Positions 1 through 4,957 of a DNA stretch of 7,129 nt are shown one piece after another. A program made the position numbers and the translations under genes. The notes beneath the pieces were generated by a model, which was given only the letters and a program-made list of their open reading frames with translations, made no database searches and had not been told where the DNA came from. Source of the stretch: Pseudomonadota bacterium. Its GTDB lineage: Bacteria > Pseudomonadota > Alphaproteobacteria > Rhizobiales > Xanthobacteraceae. Location of the stretch: assembly GCA_963205465.1 (NCBI GenBank), contig CAUJKG010000369.1, positions 1-7,129 of the forward strand, written 5' to 3'. Numbering within the stretch: position 1 is the first letter of the stretch; every line of letters begins with the position of its first letter.

Positions 1-1018
1 CGAACACCGGCTGGAAACGCCGCGCCAATGCGGCGTCCTTCTCGACGTGCTTGCGATACTCGTCCAGCGTGGTGGCACCGATGCAGTGCAGTTCGCCCCG
101 CGCCAGCGCGGGTTTCAAGAGGTTCGACGCATCCATCGCGCCGTCGGCCGTGCCGGCTCCCATCAGCGTATGCATTTCGTCGATAAACAGGATGATGTCG
201 CCATTGGCGGCGGTCACCTCCTGCAGCACGCCCTTCAGACGCTCCTCGAACTCGCCGCGATATTTCGCGCCGGCGATCAGCGCGCCGAGATCGAGCGCGA
301 GCAACTTCTTGTCCTTGAGGCTTTCCGGCACGTCGCCGTTGACGATGCGCAACGCCAGACCCTCGACGATGGCGGTCTTGCCGACGCCGGGCTCGCCGAT
401 CAACACGGGATTATTCTTGGTCCGGCGCGAGAGCACCTGGATGGTGCGGCGGATTTCCTCTTCGCGGCCGATCACGGGATCGAGCTTGCCGTTGCGCGCG
501 GCCTCGGTGAGATCGCGGGCATAGCGCTTCAAGGCATCATAGGCGTTCTCGGCGGACGCCGAATCCGCCGTACGGCCCTTGCGCAGTTGTTCGATGGCCG
601 CGTTGAGATTCTGCGGCGTCACCCCGCCGCGCGCGAGGATCTTGCCCGCTTCCGAATCCTTCTCGATGGTGAGCGCGAGCAGAAGCCGCTCGACGGTCAC
701 GAAATTGTCGCCCGCTTTCTCCGCGGCCTTCTCGGCCGCCGCGAACACGCGCGCGAGCTGCGGCGTCAGATAAACCTGGCCCGCGCCGCCGCCTTCGACC
801 TTCGGCATCTTGCCGAGCGCAAGCTCGACGGCGGAAAGGATGTCACGGGAATTGCCGCCGGAGCGGTCGATCAGGCCGGCCGCCAGGCCCTCCGGATCGT
901 CGAGCAGCACCTTCAGAAGATGCTCCGGGGTAAACTGCTGGTTGCCCTCGCGGAGCGCGAGCGACTGCGCCGACTGCACAAAACCCCGCGCGCGCTCGGT
1001 ATATTTTTCAAAGTTCAT
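1..1018 (-). CDS. clpB: ATP-dependent disaggregase ClpB, N-terminal part (3' end outside window)
   Basis: ClpB is the cytoplasmic AAA+ chaperone that, with DnaK, pulls proteins out of heat-induced aggregates. Translating the minus strand from the ATG at 1018 gives 339 complete codons beginning MNFEKYTERARGF, the usual Clp N-domain opening. Residues 1-145 form the double-repeat N domain and about 146-160 a linker. NBD1 then begins, with Walker A GEPGVGKT at 208-215 and Walker B ending in Asp280-Glu281 (FIDE). The last visible residues, ALARRFQPV, contain the arginine pair expected to act as NBD1 arginine fingers. The middle (M) domain and NBD2 lie beyond the window edge; full-length ClpB is about 860-870 residues. 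No Met or Val codon lies in the 146-160 linker where the E. coli short form starts. The reading frame is intact throughout. The start is supported by a strong ribosome binding site. Confidence 0.97.
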   Translation of the reverse strand, partial: MNFEKYTERARGFVQSAQSLALREGNQQFTPEHLLKVLLDDPEGLAAGLIDRSGGNSRDILSAVELALGKMPKVEGGGAGQVYLTPQLARVFAAAEKAAEKAGDNFVTVERLLLALTIEKDSEAGKILARGGVTPQNLNAAIEQLRKGRTADSASAENAYDALKRYARDLTEAARNGKLDPVIGREEEIRRTIQVLSRRTKNNPVLIGEPGVGKTAIVEGLALRIVNGDVPESLKDKKLLALDLGALIAGAKYRGEFEERLKGVLQEVTAANGDIILFIDEMHTLMGAGTADGAMDASNLLKPALARGELHCIGATTLDEYRKHVEKDAALARRFQPVF

Positions 1019-1022
1019 GTTT

Positions 1023-1030
1023 CTCTCCTT
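1023..1030 (-). promoter_or_regulatory. Ribosome binding site of clpB
   Basis: On the minus strand AAGGAGAG lies 4 nt before the ATG at 1018. It is the best Shine-Dalgarno match in the window and fixes the clpB start. A strong site fits a protein that must be made quickly after heat shock. Confidence 0.75.
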
Positions 1031-1079
1031 CGGCCTGCCGCGTCTCGTCCCATAGGCCCGGAAGCGGCATCCATCCGGG

Positions 1080-1109
1080 TAGATGGGAACTGTCCGGTGG
1101 AGGGAAAAG
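1080..1109 (-). promoter_or_regulatory. Possible heat-shock (sigma-32) promoter of clpB
   Basis: Reading the minus strand, CCCATCT (1087-1081) resembles the sigma-32 -10 element CCCATnT. CTTTTC (1109-1104) stands 16 nt upstream, where a CTTGAA-type -35 element is expected, but only about half of its bases match. Transcription would start near 1073, giving a leader of roughly 55 nt. clpB is a classic RpoH target, which is why I looked here. The weak -35 keeps confidence low. Confidence 0.22.
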
Positions 1110-1121
1110 ACCCCAAAAGTG

Positions 1122-1150
1122 AAAAAACCGGCTTCTTTAACGCTTGCCGG
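1122..1150 (-). terminator. Terminator-like hairpin upstream of clpB
   Basis: On the minus strand CCGGC (1150-1146) and GCCGG (1132-1128) form a perfect all-GC 5-bp stem with a 13-nt loop, followed directly by six T residues (1127-1122). This is the form of a factor-independent terminator, although the stem is short and the loop large. It would stop minus-strand transcripts that run through the DUF4167 gene and antisense to the MOSC gene before they reach clpB. The candidate clpB promoter lies just downstream of it. Confidence 0.35.
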
Positions 1151-1163
1151 GGCCATGCGGTTC

Positions 1164-1173
1164 GGGGAAAGGA
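1164..1173 (+). promoter_or_regulatory. Ribosome binding site deciding the MOSC gene start
   Basis: GGGGAAAGGA ends 8 nt before the ATG at 1182, the normal spacing. An in-frame ATG at 1173 overlaps this purine run, and further in-frame ATGs lie at 1155 and 1083. The spacing and the family N-terminus both favour 1182. Confidence 0.5.
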
Positions 1174-1181
1174 TGCGGGCC

Positions 1182-1949
1182 ATGACCGATCCCACCCGCG
1201 TCGTTTCGCTCTACCGCTATCCCGTCAAAGGGCTTTCCGGCGAGAAGCTCAAAAGCGTCTCGCTAAGGCAAGACGCGACCTTCCCGGCCGACCGCGCCTT
1301 CGCCATCGAAAACGGCCCCTCGGGCTTCGATCCCGCCGCGCCGGCATGGCAGCCGAAGATCAAATTCCTCTGCCTGATGCGCAACGCCAAGCTCGCCGCC
1401 CTGGAGACGACCTACGACGACGCCAGCACCACGTTACGCGTGACCAAAGACGGCGTGCCCATGATCGAAGGCAACCTCAGAACCGAGGCCGGCCGCGCTG
1501 CGATCGAATACTTCTTTCAGGAGTTCATGGGGCGCGAAGCGCGCGGACCGGTGAAGGTGCTGGAGGCGCCGGGTCACAGTTTTTCGGATGTCGCAGCGAA
1601 GGTCGCGCACATCGTGAACCTCGCCACCGTCGACGACCTCGCCGCTTCGATCGGAAAGGAAATCCATCCGGTCCGCTTCCGCGCGAATATCTACCTCACG
1701 GGCTGGAAACCGTGGTCGGAACTGGAAATGATGGGGAAGACGATCCGCGTCGGCGGCACGGAAATGACGATCACCAAGCGCGTGGTGCGCTGTGCAGCGA
1801 CCGAGGTGAACCCGGGCTCAGCAGAACGCGACATCGGCGTGCCCGAGGCGATCCGGCGCAAGACCGGCGAAATCGATCTCGGGGTTTATGCGCGCGTCAT
1901 CTCGGCGGGAAAGATCGCGGAAGACGGCCCCGTCGAAATCCTCGACTGA
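1182..1949 (+). CDS. MOSC-domain protein (molybdenum cofactor/sulfur-carrier type)
   Basis: The protein has 255 residues from the ATG at 1182. It starts with a MOSC N-terminal beta-barrel region (RVVSLYRYPVKGLSGE, about 6-21), typical of the YcbX/mARC-like branch. The MOSC core follows: RFRANIY at 165-171, then RCAATEVNPGSAERD around the conserved Cys204, and DLGVYARV at 232-239. In this family the cysteine is thought to bind molybdenum cofactor or carry sulfur. There is no C-terminal ferredoxin domain such as YcbX has, so an electron partner, if one is needed, is separate. No signal peptide or membrane segment is seen, so it is probably cytoplasmic. It is the only plus-strand gene here, divergent from clpB and convergent with the DUF4167 gene, so it is probably transcribed alone. 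The frame is open back to an ATG at 1083, but the 33 extra residues do not resemble the family. The exact substrate cannot be told from the sequence. Confidence 0.9.
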   Translation: MTDPTRVVSLYRYPVKGLSGEKLKSVSLRQDATFPADRAFAIENGPSGFDPAAPAWQPKIKFLCLMRNAKLAALETTYDDASTTLRVTKDGVPMIEGNLRTEAGRAAIEYFFQEFMGREARGPVKVLEAPGHSFSDVAAKVAHIVNLATVDDLAASIGKEIHPVRFRANIYLTGWKPWSELEMMGKTIRVGGTEMTITKRVVRCAATEVNPGSAERDIGVPEAIRRKTGEIDLGVYARVISAGKIAEDGPVEILD

Positions 1950-1959
1950 CTAGATCGAA

Positions 1960-2625
1960 TTACTCCGCGGGATCTTTGACGGCGGCTTCCGCCGGCTGCG
2001 GCTGCTCGCGGTTATCGCCGCCCTCGTTGTTGCGCGGACGGAAGCGGTTGCGGCCGCGATTGCGGTTGAAACGATTACCGCGCTGTTCGCCCGGTTCGGC
2101 GTTCTCGCCGCTATTCGCATTCGCTTGGCGGTCGCTGCCGGTGATGAAGGCGGGCAAGCCGTTATCGGAAATATTCGGCTGCGGCGCATTCTGCGGCAGC
2201 GGACGCGGCGCGCTCTGCTGTTGAATCTGCGGCTGCTGTTCGGGGAACGGGCTCTGGAAGCGCTGGTCGCCGCCATCGTCGTCGCCGTCCTCGTCGTCGC
2301 CGCCATCCTGGTCGCTGCGCTGGATTGGCTGCGCCTGATAGTTCGGATTGTTCTGCGCCATCTGCTGCTGGGCCGCGGCGATCAGGCGGAAATAATGCTC
2401 GGCGTGCTGGAGATAGCTTTCGGCGGAAACCGGATCACCGCTGGACTGCGCATCGCGGGCAAGCTGCAGATATTTCTCCGCGATGTGATGCGCGGTACCG
2501 CGAATCTTCACATCGGGCCCGTTAGACTCATAAACGCGGGTCAGCGGATTGTGTCCGCCACCGCCACGGCGGTTGCGGCCGCGCATGCGCTTATGATTGT
2601 TGTGATGCTGCTGTCCGTTTCTCAT
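1960..2625 (-). CDS. DUF4167 domain protein, low-complexity C-terminal tail
   Basis: The protein has 221 residues from the ATG at 2625. It begins with a short basic segment (MRNGQQ..., with KRMRGRNRR at 12-20). The highly conserved DUF4167 block follows at about 26-88: NPLTRVYESNGPDVKIRGTA, then an alpha-helical part with HIAEKYLQLARDAQSSGDP and YLQHAEHYFRLIAAAQ. The rest is probably disordered: an acidic D/G/E run (about 105-120), a Q/P-rich part (128-150), an R/N/F/G-rich part (181-200, NRFNRNRGRNRFRPR) and a final E/P/A-rich tail. The arginine-rich ends suggest nucleic-acid, possibly RNA, binding; this is inference, because the family has no established function. The frame is open a further 27 codons to 2706, but family members start at MRNGQQ and the ribosome binding site fits 2625. 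The stop is TAA. No membrane segment is seen. Confidence 0.9.
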   Translation of the reverse strand: MRNGQQHHNNHKRMRGRNRRGGGGHNPLTRVYESNGPDVKIRGTAHHIAEKYLQLARDAQSSGDPVSAESYLQHAEHYFRLIAAAQQQMAQNNPNYQAQPIQRSDQDGGDDEDGDDDGGDQRFQSPFPEQQPQIQQQSAPRPLPQNAPQPNISDNGLPAFITGSDRQANANSGENAEPGEQRGNRFNRNRGRNRFRPRNNEGGDNREQPQPAEAAVKDPAE

Positions 2626-2631
2626 CGGAAA

Positions 2632-2640
2632 CTTTCTCTC
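2632..2640 (-). promoter_or_regulatory. Ribosome binding site of the DUF4167 gene
   Basis: On the minus strand the purine run GAGAGAAAG lies 6 nt before the ATG at 2625. It is a moderate Shine-Dalgarno match and supports the shorter protein over the in-frame ATG at 2706. Confidence 0.45.
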
Positions 2641-2942
2641 TGTTCGCGACGGCCAACCCGTCTCTTTACAGCTCGCGGCAAACCAGCCGCCCATGCTGCC
2701 CGGCATCTTTGAAAAAGCCGCGCCATGTTGGTTTTGGTCATTCGACCGGAAATCTCGCGCTTAAAACGCGGATGCTTCGCCCTCGGCTTTGCGCATAGAA
2801 CCTTTCGTCTCGCGCTTGTTTGCTGATGCGTTGGATCCGGCTTTCGCGGGCCTCTATCACGGCGACTTCGTTCACCGGATCGTCTGGCCAGCCCCTGCTT
2901 CCAAAGCCAAATGCTTCTGAAACGTTTGCCGGATCGAATCTG

Positions 2943-2966
2943 GAAATGACACTAGTGTGTCTTTCG
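2943..2966 (-). terminator. Weak hairpin downstream of prmC, possible terminator
   Basis: Minus-strand GACAC (2961-2957) and GTGTC (2952-2948) pair across a 4-nt loop. Beyond one A·A mismatch, two A-U pairs and a G·U wobble can extend the stem. It begins about 30 nt after the prmC stop. The T residues lie inside the stem extension and no proper T-run follows, so termination would be weak. The centre ACACTAGTGT (2949-2958) is also a perfect 10-bp palindrome and could be a protein-binding site instead. Confidence 0.25.
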
Positions 2967-2990
2967 GTGCCTTCCAAGCGCTATTTTGCC

Positions 2991-3869
2991 TCACCTTTTG
3001 ACGTGGATAACCAGCGCACGCGGAATCCCCGCAAGATCGGGGCGCGCGGGCCCTGCGACCCGCAAACCGCCCGTAGCCATCGCCAGAGCGGCAACCTCCG
3101 CCTCCTGGCCCTGACCCAATTCCAGCACTGCCGTGCCTTCAATTCCGAGCCGCTCGCGAAGCTGCGGGAGGATCACACGATAGGCACCCAACCCGTCGGC
3201 ACCCGCCTCCAGTGCCCGCCGCGGATCATGCTCGCGGACTTCCGGCGACAATAAGGCCAGTTCGTTGGTTGCGATGTAAGGCGGATTGGAAACGATCAGA
3301 TCGAAAGTTCCAGCCAAAGTGCTCGCCCAGTCACCGCACAGATAGGAAACACGACCGCCCAGCGAAAGGTTGCACAGATTCTCGCGCGCAACACGCAAAG
3401 CCGCTTCGCTTCGATCCACCGCAACGCCATGCGCATGCGGAAGTTCGGAAAGAAGGGCCGCAAGGATCGCGCCCGTGCCGGCGCCGAGATCGAGCACACG
3501 AAGTATACGGTCTTTCTCCGGGATCGCAGCGAGCGCGGCTTCGACAATGGTTTCTGTTTCCGGGCGCGGGACCAGCGTATCTGCGCCGAGTGCAAAACGC
3601 AGGCTCCAGAACTCCTTCTCGCCGAGAATGCGCGCGACCGGCTCGCCGGATAACCTGCGTGCAATCAGGCGCGAATACTCCGCGACGGCCTTTTCATCCG
3701 CCTCCATGGTATCGGCGGAAATCAGTGCCGCGGCATCGAAGCCTGCCGCGCGGCAGATGAGAAGCCGCGCATCCGTCTCCGCAGCTTCGATATTCGCCTC
3801 ACGCAACCGCGCCGCTGCCTCACGGCGCAACGCGCCGTAGGATTTGCGCGGCACGGAAGTGCTGCTCAT
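2991..3869 (-). CDS. prmC: Peptide chain release factor N5-glutamine methyltransferase PrmC
   Basis: PrmC transfers a methyl group from S-adenosylmethionine to the side-chain amide of the glutamine in the GGQ loop of release factors RF1 and RF2, which raises their activity. The protein has 292 residues, a normal length. An N-terminal helical substrate-binding domain covers about 1-95 (RRLSGEPVARILGEKEFW at 71-88), followed by PRPETE at 101-106. The Rossmann-like methyltransferase fold carries the cofactor motif VLDLGAGTGA at 125-134 and the catalytic NPPY at 195-198, which holds the glutamine amide. The following EHDPRRALEAGADGL segment is also typical of the family. The ATG overlaps the prfA stop (ATGA), a coupled arrangement expected for enzyme and substrate. 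The frame is intact and ends in TGA. It acts in the cytoplasm. Confidence 0.97.
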   Translation of the reverse strand: MSSTSVPRKSYGALRREAAARLREANIEAAETDARLLICRAAGFDAAALISADTMEADEKAVAEYSRLIARRLSGEPVARILGEKEFWSLRFALGADTLVPRPETETIVEAALAAIPEKDRILRVLDLGAGTGAILAALLSELPHAHGVAVDRSEAALRVARENLCNLSLGGRVSYLCGDWASTLAGTFDLIVSNPPYIATNELALLSPEVREHDPRRALEAGADGLGAYRVILPQLRERLGIEGTAVLELGQGQEAEVAALAMATGGLRVAGPARPDLAGIPRALVIHVKR

Positions 3870-4945
3870 GCGGAGAGCTTGCTCTCTTCGTCGGCAAGCA
3901 GTGCCGCCTGGTGCTCGGCGATCAGGGCATCGACGATCTCGCCGAGCGCGACCCCTTCCATGATCTGCGGCAGCTTGTGCAGCGTGAGATTGATGCGGTG
4001 ATCGGTGACGCGCGCCTGCGGAAAGTTATAGGTGCGGATGCGCTCGGAACGGTCGCCCGAGCCGACCTTACTCTTGCGCTCGGCGGCGCGCGAGGAATCG
4101 AGCCGCTGCCGCTCCATGTCGTAGAGCTTGGTTTTAAGCAACGTCATCGCGCGCGCGCGGTTCTTGTGCTGCGAGCGTTCGTCCTGCACCGCGACCACGA
4201 TGCCGCTCGGAAGATGCGTGATGCGTACCGCCGACTCGGTCTTGTTGACGTGCTGTCCGCCCGCGCCGGAGGCACGGAAGACGTCGGTCTTCAGGTCCGC
4301 TTCGTTGATGTCGATATCGACATCCTCGGCTTCGGGAAGCACGGCAACCGTCGCCGCCGAGGTATGGATGCGGCCCGAGGCTTCGGTATCCGGCACGCGC
4401 TGCACGCGATGCACGCCGGATTCGAATTTCAGGCGCGCGAACGCGCCGCTCCCGCGGATCGCCGCGATGATTTCCTTGTAGCCGCCGGCGGCACCTTCGC
4501 TCATGGAAAGCACTTCGACCTTCCAGCCCTGCAGCGAAGCGTAGCGCTCGTACATGCGAAAGAGATCGCCGGCGAAGAGCGAAGCTTCGTCGCCCCCCGT
4601 TCCCGCGCGCACTTCGAGGATCGCGTCGCGGGCGTCCGCTTCGTCTTTCGGAATGAGCGCAAGACGAAGCGTCTTTTCCAGTTCCGCAACCTTGATCTGC
4701 AACTCGCGCTTTTCGTCAGCCGCAAGCTTCGCCATCTCCGCGTCGTCGCCTTCGAGCATACGCTCGGCCTCGGCGAGATCATCCTGCGCCTGTTTCAAAG
4801 CCTTGATGTCGTCGATCACCGGCGAGAGTTCGGCATGCTCGCGCGAAAGCTTGACGAACTTGTCTCCGCCCGCGCCTTGCGAAAGCGCGGCCTCCAGTTC
4901 GGCAAAACGGGCGATGAGCGCCTCGAGGCGCTGGGCAGGCAGCAT
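3866..4945 (-). CDS. prfA: Peptide chain release factor 1 (RF1)
   Basis: RF1 recognises UAA and UAG in the ribosomal A site and triggers peptide release. The protein has 359 residues, the usual length. An N-terminal helical domain covers about 1-110. The conserved GTGGDEA segment follows (115-121), then the codon-recognition region with the P-x-T tripeptide as Pro185-Asp186-Thr187 (RVPDTE), which marks RF1 against the SPF of RF2. The catalytic GGQ is at 229-231, within RASGAGGQHVNKTESAVR. The C-terminal part carries DERSQHKNRARA and the GSGDRSERIRTYNFPQ block. Gln231 is the methylation target of PrmC, encoded next. The gene starts 9 nt after the ptsP stop and overlaps prmC by 4 nt, so the three are almost certainly one transcript. 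Its own stop is UGA, read by RF2, not RF1. Confidence 0.97.
   Translation of the reverse strand: MLPAQRLEALIARFAELEAALSQGAGGDKFVKLSREHAELSPVIDDIKALKQAQDDLAEAERMLEGDDAEMAKLAADEKRELQIKVAELEKTLRLALIPKDEADARDAILEVRAGTGGDEASLFAGDLFRMYERYASLQGWKVEVLSMSEGAAGGYKEIIAAIRGSGAFARLKFESGVHRVQRVPDTEASGRIHTSAATVAVLPEAEDVDIDINEADLKTDVFRASGAGGQHVNKTESAVRITHLPSGIVVAVQDERSQHKNRARAMTLLKTKLYDMERQRLDSSRAAERKSKVGSGDRSERIRTYNFPQARVTDHRINLTLHKLPQIMEGVALGEIVDALIAEHQAALLADEESKLSA
3873..3886 (-). promoter_or_regulatory. Hairpin at the prfA-prmC junction, over the prmC ribosome binding region
   Basis: On the minus strand GAGAGC and GCTCTC form a perfect inverted repeat with two A residues between them; in RNA this is a 5-bp stem with a CAAG loop. 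It lies within the last prfA codons and ends 3 nt before the prmC ATG. The only Shine-Dalgarno-like sequence, GAAGAGAG, lies in and beside its upstream arm and would be masked when folded. A ribosome finishing prfA would melt it. Confidence 0.45.
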
Positions 4946-4957
4946 GACGAATTCCTA
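4943..4957 (-). promoter_or_regulatory. ptsP stop / prfA start junction with shared Shine-Dalgarno
   Basis: On the minus strand the ptsP stop TAG (4957-4955) is the first part of TAGGA, the only Shine-Dalgarno-like sequence before the prfA ATG (4945-4943), with about 7 nt spacing. Stop and start are 12 nt apart, so prfA is in the same frame as ptsP, separated by TAG and three sense codons (GAA TTC GTC). This supports the prfA start and suggests translational coupling or re-initiation. Confidence 0.6.

Larger units (their letters stand above)
2626..2990. other. Non-coding stretch between prmC and the DUF4167 gene
   Basis: These 365 bp separate the prmC stop from the DUF4167 start and presumably hold the leader and promoter of the latter. 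I find no clear sigma-70 promoter. A minus-strand frame from a TTG at 2977 to a stop at 2740-2738 (79 codons) stays open. It has no ribosome binding site, and its third positions are only about 55% G/C by hand count, visibly lower than in the neighbouring genes, so I do not call it a gene. A hairpin lies at 2948-2961. The octamer CCGGATCG occurs twice (2876-2883 and 2929-2936), and its reverse-complement core GATCCGG occurs near 2834-2840. Confidence 0.6.

Noticed and set aside
1083..1181. Extended MOSC protein starting at the ATG at 1083
   Set aside because: The added residues do not match the family N-terminus and no ribosome binding site is seen before 1083; 1182 has both.
1952..1975. Possible bidirectional terminator between the MOSC and DUF4167 genes (AGATC ... 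GATCT)
   Set aside because: The stem is 5 bp with mostly A-T pairs, the loop is 14 nt and only two further T residues follow. It also overlaps the DUF4167 coding end. Too weak to call.
47..2224. A 725-codon plus-strand open frame
   Set aside because: It runs antisense to clpB, out of frame through the MOSC gene and antisense to the DUF4167 gene. Its product is arginine-rich low-complexity sequence without recognisable domains, a common shadow in GC-rich DNA.
2738..2977. A 79-codon minus-strand frame after prmC starting at TTG
   Set aside because: No ribosome binding site, a rare start codon, and third-position G/C of only about 55% by hand count, lower than in neighbouring genes. Kept only as a note on the intergenic stretch.
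2820..3254. A 144-codon plus-strand frame across the spacer and the end of prmC
   Set aside because: More than half lies antisense to prmC and no family is recognisable.
4385..4393. RF1 codon-recognition tripeptide is PDT, not the E. coli PAT
   Set aside because: The motif is P-x-T and the middle residue varies; to my knowledge PDT and similar forms are common in alphaproteobacterial RF1, so this is not evidence of altered stop-codon reading.
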